Source of the DNA: Cyclobacteriaceae bacterium
GTDB taxonomy: Bacteria > Bacteroidota > Bacteroidia > Cytophagales > Cyclobacteriaceae
Assembly (NCBI GenBank): GCA_023151255.1
Contig: JAKLJG010000007.1
Location: forward strand, 62,001-126,000
Direction: 5' to 3'
DNA length: 64,000 nt
Under the pieces are notes generated by a model, which did not search any database, was not told where the DNA came from, and saw only the letters and a program-made list of their open reading frames with translations. The translations under genes were made by a program, and so were the position numbers. Positions 1 to 8,323 of the stretch are shown here, one piece after another; the stretch's first letter is position 1; every line of letters begins with the position of its first letter.

Positions 1-1507
1 TTCCGAGTAGCTGCACAGCGCCCATCACGGCAAGGTTGCGGCCAAAATACCCCAGGAAGGTTCCGGCTGAATACCGATCAGTGGTATTGAAATCATCGAT
101 AGACTGATGGTAATACACATCGCCACGGAAACGCGTATCCTTTGAATTAATATTAAAATCAAATCCGAAAACACGGTTGTACGTATTCAGTTCGCGCAGG
201 GTATCGGTACCAGTTATTGTTTCGTGCACGAGGCTGGAGTGGTAAAACCGGTCCGGATCATATTCATCACCTAGTCCCAGCGATTGTTTGTTCACAAAAA
301 AGAAGTCCACATTAGAGCGGGCCAGCACCTGGCGCTGCACAATAGCCATGGTGTAGTTTTGATCGGGCAGGCCAAGCGATCGGGTTTCCTGTGTTTGCAG
401 ATTCAATACACCCACACGCCAATCTTTACCTATTTTGCCGCTGAGCCGCGCCCCATATAAAATAGGCACCCGCCTGAGGATACCGGAAGTATCGGCTGCC
501 AGGCCGAGCCTGCGCGTAAAAAACGGGCGTGAGTCCGGAAAGCCGGGTGCAGAAAATAAATCGCTGTTCTCCAGAAAAAATTGCCTGCGCTCCGGAAAGT
601 TAAATTCAAACCGGGTGAGGTTGATGACCTGCTGATCGACTTCAACCTGAGAGAAGTCGGGATTAACCGTCAGGTCAAGGTTCAGCGATGGTGTTAGCCC
701 CACTTTGGCATCGAAGCCAACCAGTACTTCACTTTTGGCTGGCACGTTATTTTCCTTATCGGTAAACGAAGAACCTGCCATATACGGAATAAATGAAACA
801 TTAGTACCCGGCTTGGGCAACTCATCATCCCAGATCAATTTGCCGCTCCATGCAAACGAGGCCGGAAGGTATTGTACAGGTGTGGCAATCCAGCTTGAAG
901 TTTGGTTGCGTTCTAAATCATTACGCAACACGTTAAAGTTCCACTCGCCCCGGTTGTAGCGGATAGACTTAAACGGAATGGCCAGTTCGGCCACCCATAG
1001 GGTATCGCTACGGGTTACGGCACTATACCATTTATTATCCCAAAAGGGCGAGAAGCTTTCGGGCTCGGCACCGCCATTGGCCATGAGCCCTTCGCGCTGA
1101 ACGCCATACGGTGAAATATTAAAATAAAAACCGTTGGTGTAGTCGTTGTAGGGGTCGAAATAAAAACCAACATTATCGTTAAACCTGAAATCAAAATCCC
1201 TGCGCAGCGATTGCACTACCGGTGCCTGGCCGTCATCCCGGCACTCAAAGGCCAGGTACAGGTTATGGTCATCAAAGGCAATGCGTACCGTAGTTTCATT
1301 AACGGGCGGCACCGAATCATACGGTTTGCTCATCCAAAAGCCGGTGGCCACGTTGGCTTTTTGCCAGGTTTGTTCGTTTAGGATGCCGTCAACTACGATG
1401 GCGTCATGTATGCGGCCCGCATGGTATTCGGTTCCTTGCTTGTGTTGGCCGGTGAGAGTAAACGGAAGCACTGCGGTTACAAAAACTAGGGAGCGTAAAA
1501 ACATCAT
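1..1507 (-). CDS. DUF5916 outer-membrane protein, 3' end outside window
   Basis: The reading frame is open from the ATG at 1507 (minus strand) to base 1, about 502 codons, with no stop; the C-terminus lies outside the window. It begins with a signal peptide of about 20 residues, then a CBM9-like carbohydrate-binding fold (roughly residues 28-210, starting HDAIVVDGILNE). A beta-barrel-like region follows, with the family landmarks NPDFSQVEVDQQ and FPERRQFFLEN. This is the DUF5916 layout: an N-terminal CBM9-like domain and a C-terminal outer-membrane barrel. The function of the family is not settled; surface glycan or peptide handling is a guess. It is divergent from purB, so the 95 bases between them hold both promoters. 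The first two codons are both ATG. Confidence 0.85.
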   Translation of the reverse strand, partial: MMFLRSLVFVTAVLPFTLTGQHKQGTEYHAGRIHDAIVVDGILNEQTWQKANVATGFWMSKPYDSVPPVNETTVRIAFDDHNLYLAFECRDDGQAPVVQSLRRDFDFRFNDNVGFYFDPYNDYTNGFYFNISPYGVQREGLMANGGAEPESFSPFWDNKWYSAVTRSDTLWVAELAIPFKSIRYNRGEWNFNVLRNDLERNQTSSWIATPVQYLPASFAWSGKLIWDDELPKPGTNVSFIPYMAGSSFTDKENNVPAKSEVLVGFDAKVGLTPSLNLDLTVNPDFSQVEVDQQVINLTRFEFNFPERRQFFLENSDLFSAPGFPDSRPFFTRRLGLAADTSGILRRVPILYGARLSGKIGKDWRVGVLNLQTQETRSLGLPDQNYTMAIVQRQVLARSNVDFFFVNKQSLGLGDEYDPDRFYHSSLVHETITGTDTLRELNTYNRVFGFDFNINSKDTRFRGDVYYHQSIDDFNTTDRYSAGTFLGYFGRNLAVMGAVQLLG

Positions 1508-1568
1508 GGCGGTAAAGCTATTCAAATTGTCGGGCCGATGCTGTCCGCTAACGTAAAAGATAACCATA

Positions 1569-1576
1569 TAGTTTTG
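1569..1576 (+). promoter_or_regulatory. Bacteroidota -7 box (TAGTTTTG) for purB
   Basis: TAGTTTTG matches the Bacteroidota -7 consensus TAnnTTTG and lies 26 bases before the purB GTG start. No clear -33 TTTG is seen at the usual distance. Confidence 0.45.
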
Positions 1577-1602
1577 CTATTTTTACATCGTAATAATCTG
1601 CT

Positions 1603-2943
1603 GTGCAACTCACACCACTTACCGCCATTTCACCGGTTGACGGCCGGTATTTTGCCACCACCCAAACTCTTACGCCTTACTTTAGCGAATACGGCCTGAT
1701 GCGCTACCGCGTTCGCGTTGAGATAGAGTACTTTATCGCCCTTACGTATACCCTGCCCGAACTGGCCGATGTTCCAAAAGCCGCTGAAGAAAACCTGCGT
1801 AACCTGCACCGGAATTTTGCAGAAGCCGATGCACACGCCATTAAGGAAATAGAAAAGAAAACCAACCACGATGTTAAAGCTGTTGAATACTTTTTAAAAG
1901 AAAAACTCGAAGCGCTGAATTTGGGCAAATACAAAGAGTTCATCCACTTTGGCCTCACTTCGCAGGATATCAACAACACAGCCATCCCGCTTTCGCTGAA
2001 AGAATTTGTGGAAAAAGATTACCTGCCCGCCATTCAAAAATTAATCACCGACCTCACCGCACTCGCCATCCAGTGGAAAGATGTGCCCATGCTGGCGCGC
2101 ACTCACGGGCAGCCTGCTTCGCCAACCCGGCTCGGTAAAGAATTATATGTATTTATCGAACGCATTAACCGCCAGCTGGACTTACTGACAACCATCCCCC
2201 ACTCAGCCAAGTTTGGCGGAGCTACCGGCAACTTTAACGCCCACCATGCCGCCTACCCCGATATTAACTGGGGGCATTTTGCCAACACCTTTATCGCCAA
2301 ACAACTGGGATTGGTACGCAGCGAACCCACCACCCAGATTGAACATTACGACAACCTGGCGGCTTTGTGCGACAACCTGAAACGCATTAATACCATCCTG
2401 ATCGACTTTTGCCGCGATGTGTGGCAGTACATTTCCATGGAGTATTTCCTGCAAAAGATTAAAAAAGATGAGGTAGGCTCATCGGCTATGCCGCACAAGG
2501 TAAACCCGATTGACTTTGAAAATGCCGAAGGCAACCTGGGCTTTGCCAACGCCATGTTCGAACACCTATCGGCCAAACTGCCCGTATCGCGCCTGCAGCG
2601 CGACCTGACCGACAGTACCGTGCTGCGCAACCTGGGTGTGCCCCTGGCCCACACCTGGCTGGCCCTTGCCTCGGTGCACCGCGGCCTGGCCAAATTAGAA
2701 CTGAATCCGGAAGCCATTAACCACGATCTTGAAAAAAACTGGGTGGTGGTAGCCGAAGCCATACAAACCATTTTGCGAAAAGAAGGCTACCCCAACCCCT
2801 ACGAGGCACTGAAAGAACTTACGCGCAACAACACCAAGCCGGGGCGTGCTGAATTTGAGAATTTTATAAACAACCTGCAGGTTGATGAAAAATTAAAGCA
2901 ACGCCTTAAAGCGATTACACCGTTTACGTACACAGGCGTTTAA
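1603..2943 (+). CDS. purB: Adenylosuccinate lyase
   Basis: This 446-residue enzyme splits SAICAR into AICAR and adenylosuccinate into AMP, each releasing fumarate, in cytosolic purine synthesis. The N-terminus (LTAISPVDGRY) matches the long, E. coli-type PurB subfamily, and the length is close to the 456 residues of the E. coli enzyme. The fumarase/aspartase-superfamily signature GSSAMPHKVNP lies at residues 292-302, with the catalytic serine loop at S293-S294. The catalytic-base region RTHGQPASPTRLGKE is also intact. The start is GTG at 1603, chosen because the family's conserved N-terminus begins there and no ATG precedes it in frame. It appears to be a single-gene unit, followed by an AT-rich insert. 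Confidence 0.97.
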   Translation: MQLTPLTAISPVDGRYFATTQTLTPYFSEYGLMRYRVRVEIEYFIALTYTLPELADVPKAAEENLRNLHRNFAEADAHAIKEIEKKTNHDVKAVEYFLKEKLEALNLGKYKEFIHFGLTSQDINNTAIPLSLKEFVEKDYLPAIQKLITDLTALAIQWKDVPMLARTHGQPASPTRLGKELYVFIERINRQLDLLTTIPHSAKFGGATGNFNAHHAAYPDINWGHFANTFIAKQLGLVRSEPTTQIEHYDNLAALCDNLKRINTILIDFCRDVWQYISMEYFLQKIKKDEVGSSAMPHKVNPIDFENAEGNLGFANAMFEHLSAKLPVSRLQRDLTDSTVLRNLGVPLAHTWLALASVHRGLAKLELNPEAINHDLEKNWVVVAEAIQTILRKEGYPNPYEALKELTRNNTKPGRAEFENFINNLQVDEKLKQRLKAITPFTYTGV

Positions 2944-3079
2944 ACAATGGCTGAGTAGTTGCACAATTAAGGTATCCGCACTTTAACTGACTCTGCCATT
3001 GAATTTGACTTGCTGCTATAAGCGAATTATCTTCGATAATGGCAGCAGTAATTGTAAAAAGACACCTAATCAAAAGGAT

Positions 3080-3472
3080 ATGACGTATTATTTCAGACAA
3101 GTAAGTAAAACAATGAATGACTGTTATCCAAACAAAGGACAACTTGATATGGTAATTGGCACTCGTCATTACATAAACAATCACTTTGACAAAGAGCTCA
3201 AATTAGACTATCTTTCAAAAGTCCGTTTTACTTCAAAATTTCATTTAATTAGGCTGTTCAAAAAATACTACGGACAAACACCTAAACAATATATTATTGA
3301 CAAACGAATTGAAAAAGCAAAAGCTTTACTAAAAAATGGGCTAAACATAACAGAAACTTGTTACAATGTTGGCTTTGACAATCCAAGTTCGTTTAGCACT
3401 CTGTTTAAATCCCGTGTTGGCGTTTCACCTAACGAATTTCAAAAAAGAGCAACTTTTATAAAGTCGGTTTAA
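3080..3472 (+). CDS. Short AraC-family transcriptional regulator
   Basis: About 130 residues, consisting almost only of the AraC/XylS DNA-binding domain: two helix-turn-helix units (YLSKVRFTSKFHLIRLFKKYYG and the VGFDNPSSFSTLFKSRVG region). There is no ligand-binding N-terminal domain. I chose the ATG at 3080, preceded by AAAAGGAT; the ATG at 3113 is another option, and the frame is open upstream to 2999. The stand-alone DNA-binding domain just upstream of a VOC protein suggests it controls that gene or senses through it. The region is much richer in A and T than purB or the genes after 4385, which points to acquisition by transfer. Confidence 0.85.
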   Translation: MTYYFRQVSKTMNDCYPNKGQLDMVIGTRHYINNHFDKELKLDYLSKVRFTSKFHLIRLFKKYYGQTPKQYIIDKRIEKAKALLKNGLNITETCYNVGFDNPSSFSTLFKSRVGVSPNEFQKRATFIKSV

Positions 3473-3517
3473 ATTCTTTGAGTGATTTTTGCAACGTCAA
3501 TTTTAATTCAAAGAAAA

Positions 3518-3913
3518 ATGAAAGTAAAAGTAACAAGTATCCCAGTTCAAGACCAAGAAAAAGCTTTACAGTTTTATACTGAAATTTTAGGTTTTGTAAA
3601 GAAACTTGACGTTCCATTGAACGAACACAGTAGATGGCTAACTGTTGTAAGTAAAGAAGAGCAAGACGGAGTTGAAATACTATTAGAACCTGGACCAATT
3701 CATTTTGAACCAGCAAAAGTTTATCAGAAAGCACTTTATGAAGCTGGTATACCATACACCCAATTTAATTCCAACAATGTGCAACAAGACTATGAAAGAC
3801 TTGTAAAACTTGGTGTTGAATTTAGTGTAAAACCAACAAAAATGGGAACTGTTAAAATTGCTGTTTTTAACGACACATGTGGCAATAATATTCAAATAGT
3901 AGAAATGTTATAG
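3518..3913 (+). CDS. VOC (glyoxalase/bleomycin-resistance fold) family protein
   Basis: 131 residues with one vicinal-oxygen-chelate fold: an N-terminal beta-alpha module (VTSIPVQDQEKALQFYTEIL) and the C-terminal strand FNDTCGNNIQIVEM. The substrate cannot be told; the superfamily includes glyoxalases, dioxygenases and antibiotic-binding proteins. The ATG at 3518 gives the usual VOC N-terminus; an earlier in-frame start at 3482 would add an unrelated tail. It is 45 bases downstream of the AraC-type gene, probably co-transcribed, and shares its AT-rich composition. Confidence 0.88.
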   Translation: MKVKVTSIPVQDQEKALQFYTEILGFVKKLDVPLNEHSRWLTVVSKEEQDGVEILLEPGPIHFEPAKVYQKALYEAGIPYTQFNSNNVQQDYERLVKLGVEFSVKPTKMGTVKIAVFNDTCGNNIQIVEML

Positions 3914-3917
3914 GGCT

Positions 3918-4037
3918 ATGGTAAAAGCAGTTTTAATTTTAATCTTATCAACGCTCTCCTACTTTTCTATGGGGCAAACCAACAATAGTGAACAAAGAAT
4001 TATCACATCATTTACATTTCAAAGGGAGGCATTGTAA
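3918..4037 (+). pseudogene. Truncated secreted ORF (39 codons), likely gene remnant
   Basis: An ATG four bases after the VOC stop opens a 39-residue frame: a typical signal peptide (VLILILSTLSYFSMGQ) followed by only about 20 residues before TAA. The cut just after the export signal suggests the 5' stub of a longer secreted-protein gene whose rest was lost or replaced. A real mini-protein is possible. The sequence after the stop shows no continuation in the other forward frames before the terminator at 4151. Confidence 0.5.
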
Positions 4038-4150
4038 AGCTAGGAATATTTGAGCTTAATGGATAAACATTTATGTGTAGCGAAGCCCACCTATACATAA
4101 TTGAGACTTTACTCCTGCTGTGTCTAACTATGTAGAATGTGAGAATGAAG

Positions 4151-4174
4151 AAAAGATGAAGCATCTTTTTTTTT
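4151..4174 (+). terminator. Rho-independent terminator after the AraC/VOC unit
   Basis: AAAAGATG - AAG - CATCTTTT forms a perfect 8-bp stem with a 3-base loop, followed by further T residues up to 4174. It would end plus-strand transcription from the AraC-VOC-stub unit. Confidence 0.75.
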
Positions 4175-4187
4175 AAACTTTCTGAAA

Positions 4188-4321
4188 ACGGCCGCTTGCC
4201 GCAATGGGGATTGAAGTGCTTAAATTCAAGTACAGTTTTGCAAATCAACTTTAGTGCTGGGTTGACAGTTTTATGCTCTGAAACCCGCCCGAACGCTCAG
4301 CGGCAAAACGCTACTGGCCGT
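4188..4321. repeat. Imperfect long inverted repeat at edge of AT-rich insert
   Basis: ACGGCC (4188) and TTGCCGC (4196) are mirrored by GCGGCAA (4300) and GGCCGT (4316), giving two paired blocks across about 134 bases. The gene-free stretch 4038-4384 holds this repeat and the terminator at 4151; nothing else is recognisable. The size is like an integron attC site, but no RYYYAAC/GTTRRRY core sites were found. Confidence 0.35.
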
Positions 4322-4384
4322 GTAAGCATTAGCCTGAAATTTTAGCCGGAGGCATATCATATACCACGCCCTTATGCCCCTTCA

Positions 4385-4942
4385 TCACTTCAACACCTTG
4401 CTCAACTCCTTTTTCAACGATTCTGTATCGCTTGGCTTTGAGGCATTGGCGTTGACCACCTTTCCATCGGCATCGATAAGTAAATAGGTCGGGTATATTA
4501 GCGCCATTCCTCCAGAACTTTTCAAGGGCCTGGAAAATCGTTTTATGATATCCAATTTCAGCGATTGATTTGCCCGGATGTGGTAACCCCACAGGTTATT
4601 TTCGGCAACCACTTGTCTCCACTTCACTTCATCTGAATCTTTATCTCCGGAGATATACACCAACACGATTTTATTTGTAGCGGCCAACTGTTGCAGATAC
4701 CCCAGGTGCCTGAATTCGCGCCTGCAAGGCTGGCACCAGGTGGCCCAGATATCAACAAATACAGGAGTGCCCCTGAACAACGTGATCAATGAATCGAATC
4801 CGGTTACGGGTGTGGTGATAAAGTTCACAGCTTTGCCTGGCGGGTTGCTTTCTTCATGCTGAGCTGTACAAACACCGGCTAGTACAAAAAAATATACCCC
4901 AAAAAACAAGCACCTTCTGATTTGTTGATTTACACCCTGCAT
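4385..4942 (-). CDS. TlpA/ResA-like secreted thioredoxin-fold protein
   Basis: 185 residues with an N-terminal signal segment (about 1-27) and a thioredoxin fold carrying the redox motif W-C-Q-P-C (C70 and C73) inside VFVDIWATWCQPC. This is the TlpA/ResA type of periplasmic thiol-disulphide oxidoreductase. In Bacteroidota such proteins reduce apocytochrome haem-binding cysteines or act in oxidative stress; which applies here cannot be decided. The conserved cis-proline region (IYPTYLLIDADGKVV) is present. It stands alone on the minus strand, divergent from the MscS gene. Confidence 0.88.
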   Translation of the reverse strand: MQGVNQQIRRCLFFGVYFFVLAGVCTAQHEESNPPGKAVNFITTPVTGFDSLITLFRGTPVFVDIWATWCQPCRREFRHLGYLQQLAATNKIVLVYISGDKDSDEVKWRQVVAENNLWGYHIRANQSLKLDIIKRFSRPLKSSGGMALIYPTYLLIDADGKVVNANASKPSDTESLKKELSKVLK

Positions 4943-4968
4943 ACCCGATTGAACCAGTTTGTGATTTT

Positions 4969-4976
4969 CAAAGATA
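4969..4976 (-). promoter_or_regulatory. -7 box (TATCTTTG, minus strand) for the TlpA-like gene
   Basis: TATCTTTG on the minus strand fits TAnnTTTG and lies 27 bases upstream of the ATG at 4942. No -33 element was recognised. Confidence 0.4.
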
Positions 4977-5055
4977 GTTGAAACCCCTTTTATCAGTTGA
5001 AAATCTGCACAACAATCTGAACTTTACTTATTTTTAACCAGCAACTTGCCGGCCT

Positions 5056-5553
5056 ATGGAACCCCTTCATCTTAAAATCATTGAAACGGTACTGGTACTC
5101 GTAGGGCTTGTCGTTCTAAGCTTCCTTATCAAAGGAACTATCCGGAAGATTGGCAACCGCTACCACCTGCAGAAAGACCGCGCTGCCTTTATTATCAAAA
5201 TCGTATCCATCGGGCTGTATGTAGCGGCAGGCGTTACCCTATTGTTCATCTGGGGTGTTGACCAGAACGACCTCGTATTATTTCTGTCATCCTTTGTGGC
5301 TATTCTCGGCATTGCACTGTTTGCTCAATGGTCTATGCTTTCAAACGTAACAGCCAGCATTTTACTTTTTGTGAGCCATCCGGCCAAAGTGGGCGACAGC
5401 ATCAGCATACTCGACAAAGATTACCCGCTTACCGGAACCATTAAAGACATCGGGGCTTTTTTTGTAACGGTTGAAACAGAAACCAACGAAGTGGTTACCA
5501 TACCCAACTCGCTGTTGTTTCAAAAAATGATTAAGGTTATTGCGAAGCACTAA
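5056..5553 (+). CDS. Small mechanosensitive channel (MscS family)
   Basis: 165 residues with hydrophobic segments at about 8-26, 43-66 and 77-105, then the MscS beta domain (108-160) including VGDSISI and the conserved IPNSLLF (149-155). MscS channels in the inner membrane release solutes under hypo-osmotic tension. This protein is short: it lacks most of the C-terminal alpha/beta cage of E. coli MscS, a common form in Bacteroidota. Whether it gates mechanically is inference from the family. It lies 20 bases upstream of the DUF1801 gene and may be transcribed with it. Confidence 0.88.
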   Translation: MEPLHLKIIETVLVLVGLVVLSFLIKGTIRKIGNRYHLQKDRAAFIIKIVSIGLYVAAGVTLLFIWGVDQNDLVLFLSSFVAILGIALFAQWSMLSNVTASILLFVSHPAKVGDSISILDKDYPLTGTIKDIGAFFVTVETETNEVVTIPNSLLFQKMIKVIAKH

Positions 5554-5573
5554 TTTTAAAACACGGGTAAAAA

Positions 5574-6365
5574 ATGAATACAAGCCATGTTAAACATAAA
5601 GACGTTGACCATTATATAGCATCGTTTCCGGCTGCGGTGCAGGTAATCCTGAAAAAAATCAGGGCCACCATACAGAAGGCCGCACCCGGAGCAACCGAGC
5701 GCATCAGCTACGGGATGCCGTTTTATGAATATGGCGGAAAAGGCTATGCGGGCCGGTTGATTTATTTTGCCGCCTTTAAAAAGCACATCAGCCTTTTTAT
5801 TACACTGCGCGAAGATGAGGCTGTACCTGCCGCATTAAAAAAATATCATGTATCAAAGGCAACGTATCAGTTTGCGTTAAACGCTCCTATTCCTTTCTCC
5901 CTGATTGAAAAAACAGTTAAAGCGCTTGTCAGGGGGCGGACTAAACAAAGCGCAGTTGGTAAACCTGAAGCACTCAGCCAGGAAATTCAAACGTACAATA
6001 AACGGCAAAGCAAACCGGATAGGACTACTTGCGATTTATTGGCGCAGCAAATAAGCACGCAATTGCCCGATGCAGAAAACAAAATCTGGCACGCACACCC
6101 GGTTTGGTTTTTAGCCGGTAACCCCATTGTGGGGTACAGCAAACAGAAGAAAGGCATACGGCTTATGTTTTGGAGCGGGGCCGATTTTGAAGAAGAGAAA
6201 TTGAACATACGCGGAGAAAAATTTAAAGATGCTTCTGTTTTTTACAACAATTCTTCGGAAGTTAACACAACGGATTTACAGCGCTGGCTTAAAAAAGCAC
6301 GGGTAATCCAATGGGATTATAAGAACATAGTAAAGCGAAAAGGACAGTTAGTAAAACTGACGTAA
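5574..6365 (+). CDS. Tandem DUF1801 (YdhG/iron-chaperone-like) protein
   Basis: 263 residues with two DUF1801-type domains. The N-terminal one (about 10-118: VDHYIASFPAAVQVILKKIR, then YGMPFYEYGGK) is the canonical YdhG type. The C-terminal one (about 150-255: IWHAHPVWFLAGNPIVGYSKQ) resembles the divergent DUF1801 form. Single-domain relatives include proteins called iron chaperones by similarity to Bacillus YdhG; the biochemical role is not firmly known. The fusion of two such domains is unusual. The next gene begins one base after this stop, so the two are almost certainly co-translated. Confidence 0.8.
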   Translation: MNTSHVKHKDVDHYIASFPAAVQVILKKIRATIQKAAPGATERISYGMPFYEYGGKGYAGRLIYFAAFKKHISLFITLREDEAVPAALKKYHVSKATYQFALNAPIPFSLIEKTVKALVRGRTKQSAVGKPEALSQEIQTYNKRQSKPDRTTCDLLAQQISTQLPDAENKIWHAHPVWFLAGNPIVGYSKQKKGIRLMFWSGADFEEEKLNIRGEKFKDASVFYNNSSEVNTTDLQRWLKKARVIQWDYKNIVKRKGQLVKLT

Positions 6366-6366
6366 C

Positions 6367-6732
6367 ATGAAAACCACAGCTGCTCACGATGAACGTATTG
6401 CAAAAATGACATTTGCTGCGGTCTATCCGCACTACCTTACCAAGGTGGAAAAGAAAGGCCGAACCAAAGATGAATTGCACCAGGTAATTAAATGGTTAAC
6501 CGGTATTGACGAAAAAAAACTGCAGAAACTCATAGCAGAGAAAGCAACCTTCGAAACATTCTTTCAACAGGTCCGGCTTAATCCCAACGCCCGCCTGATT
6601 ACCGGGGTTATATGCGGGTATCGGGTAGAAGAAATTAAAAACCCGCTAACGCAACAGGTGCGCTACCTCGACAAGCTGGTAGATGAACTGGCCAAAGGAA
6701 GAAGCCTGAATAAGATTTTACGCAGCAGCTGA
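6367..6732 (+). CDS. DUF2200 family protein
   Basis: 121 residues matching the DUF2200 family, with ERIAKMTFAAVYPHYLTKVEKKGRT at the N-terminus and the ICGYRVEEIKNPL region. These are small cytosolic proteins of unknown function found widely in bacteria. It follows the DUF1801 gene with a single-base gap and is convergent with the truncated haemoglobin gene. Confidence 0.85.
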   Translation: MKTTAAHDERIAKMTFAAVYPHYLTKVEKKGRTKDELHQVIKWLTGIDEKKLQKLIAEKATFETFFQQVRLNPNARLITGVICGYRVEEIKNPLTQQVRYLDKLVDELAKGRSLNKILRSS

Positions 6733-6761
6733 GTTGATTCCCTGTACCGACCGATGCCCGT

Positions 6762-7130
6762 TCAGGTTTTTAGAAGTCCCATTTTATACTGAAACAACTG
6801 CGCTACCAGGTTAGCCCTCGTCTTGGCTTCATTGGCATTGAAGCCTTGAAAATGTTCATCGACTGTTTTGGTGAATAATTCCAGCCAACGGGTAAAATGC
6901 TCCGTCCCGATTTTTAATGGCAGGTGCTTGGCCAGCGGATTGCCACTGTAAGTCATGTCACCAAACAAAACCGATGACCAAAAGTCGTACATGACAGGCA
7001 GGTGTTGCGGCCAGTTAACGTGTGAAAATACCGGGGCCAACAGGGTATCTGTTCTTACTTTAGCATAAAAATTGTCCACCAGTAATATTACATCGGCACG
7101 GGTATTTATATCATCTTTGGCGGCCTGCAT
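6762..7130 (-). CDS. Group III truncated haemoglobin
   Basis: 122 residues, typical length for a group III (trHbP) globin. H78 in GTEHFTRWLELF is the probable proximal haem ligand, and Y22 in NFYAKVR is in the B10 position. The DFW (49-51) distal region is also present. Such globins bind O2 and NO; in Epsilonproteobacteria they are tied to nitrosative stress. Here the gene is the last of the nos operon and its start overlaps the stop of the preceding gene at base 7130, so co-translation is likely. A role in NO handling during denitrification is an inference from that position. Confidence 0.9.
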   Translation of the reverse strand: MQAAKDDINTRADVILLVDNFYAKVRTDTLLAPVFSHVNWPQHLPVMYDFWSSVLFGDMTYSGNPLAKHLPLKIGTEHFTRWLELFTKTVDEHFQGFNANEAKTRANLVAQLFQYKMGLLKT

Positions 7131-8320
7131 TACTCTAAACTAAGTTTTGCCGTCCGTATGGCTTTTGTTTCGCTGTCTGTCCACGCTATCATCAATCCAT
7201 CCCTTGTCTTTGTTAATTGAGGAAACCCGCTGGCACGCGCTTCCGATGATTTAGCAACCGAACTCAGCATTTCTGTTTTCCCGTTTCGGTTAACTTTTGC
7301 CACCATTATTTCCGATTCTTCCATCCAGCTAACTACTGAGGTGTTCTCATCGAGCAATACCAAATCCACCCGCCCAATGGTTTCGCCCCGGTTTAATTGA
7401 ACTGGCGTTGAAAATGTTTCTCCGCCATCAGTAGAGAACGCAACTTTTACGGCAGCTTTATCATGCGCCATCGTAAACCAGGCCACGGCAAGGGTATTGC
7501 CTATAGCTTCGCAACGTGGCCCGTTAACCGGGCAGCCGTTGATGTTCCAGTTATCGGCATGCACGGGCTTGGGTTGTGTCCAACTGCCATTAACCCACCG
7601 AACAATATAAATGTCGCGAACCTCCTGGAGCGAGCGATCGCGGTAAATCACCACCGGACCATTATCTGTAATCGCAGCCGTAGTCTGGCAGCAGTCGCAC
7701 ACACGGTTGTCGAGTTCCCACTCATCAACTTTGGTACCGTTATAATTCATCAGAACAGCCCGCAGGGTCATTTGCCCGTGGTGGTCGTGGCCGGTTTGCT
7801 CAGGTTTATCACTTACCGTATTTCGTCCGTCAAGCCAACTGATAAAAACCTGATCGCCTTTAGGCACCATGGAAACAAATCCGTGTTCAGCAAATTTTTG
7901 ATCATCGTGAAGGACAACCGGATCACTCCAGTTTTTTTGATCCGAAGAGGTGGTTATTTTAACATCATAAGAAAATTTCTCAGGGCTGCTCTTTTGCAAG
8001 AAGGCGGCCATCAGGTTTCTGCTCCCATTTGAAACAATCATCGGATAATCCGCCCAGTTTACAAACCAGTTGCTGCCGCTGGCAATGGTAAGCGGTGCGG
8101 TCCATTGCTGGCCGTTCCATTGGGAAATGCGCAGGTGGTGTATGGTATCCGGTGTTTCGATCCATGAAAGGAACACGTTACCTGCCGGGTCAGTGACCAG
8201 GTACGGTTCGCCCGCGTTACTACCGGATGGTGAGGGCACCGGTTCGATCGTTAGCGGTTTTTCGTTTGTTGAACAGGACAACCAGATGAGCAGTGGCGGG
8301 AGGAATGCTAGTTTGGGCAT
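7130..8320 (-). CDS. CDCC-motif beta-propeller lipoprotein of the nos operon (sialidase-like fold)
   Basis: 396 residues from the ATG at 8320 (a GTG directly before it is an alternative start). A signal peptide ending WLSC suggests a lipoprotein. The body is BNR/Asp-box-like beta-propeller sequence (TSSDQKNWSDPV, STDGGETFSTPVQL), so database names such as exo-alpha-sialidase are likely; I see no sialidase catalytic arginine triad. A cysteine cluster (C209, C211, C212 in VCDCCQTT), a further pair (C264, C271) and an HDHHG stretch near residue 180 look like metal or haem ligands. It lies between nosY and the globin gene with overlaps on both sides, which implies a role in N2O respiration or copper handling. 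Its actual function is unknown to me. Confidence 0.8.
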   Translation of the reverse strand: MPKLAFLPPLLIWLSCSTNEKPLTIEPVPSPSGSNAGEPYLVTDPAGNVFLSWIETPDTIHHLRISQWNGQQWTAPLTIASGSNWFVNWADYPMIVSNGSRNLMAAFLQKSSPEKFSYDVKITTSSDQKNWSDPVVLHDDQKFAEHGFVSMVPKGDQVFISWLDGRNTVSDKPEQTGHDHHGQMTLRAVLMNYNGTKVDEWELDNRVCDCCQTTAAITDNGPVVIYRDRSLQEVRDIYIVRWVNGSWTQPKPVHADNWNINGCPVNGPRCEAIGNTLAVAWFTMAHDKAAVKVAFSTDGGETFSTPVQLNRGETIGRVDLVLLDENTSVVSWMEESEIMVAKVNRNGKTEMLSSVAKSSEARASGFPQLTKTRDGLMIAWTDSETKAIRTAKLSLE

Positions 8321-8323
8321 CAC

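Noticed and set aside
3482-3517. Extended VOC start at 3482
   Set aside because: The added residues do not match the fold; the ATG at 3518 gives the standard N-terminus.
4188-4321. Integron attC site
   Set aside because: The size fits, but no RYYYAAC or GTTRRRY core sites and no integrase gene were found, so only an inverted repeat is reported.
7130-8320. Exo-alpha-sialidase function for the propeller in the nos operon
   Set aside because: The fold resembles sialidases but I could not find the arginine triad or other catalytic residues, and the operon context argues against it.
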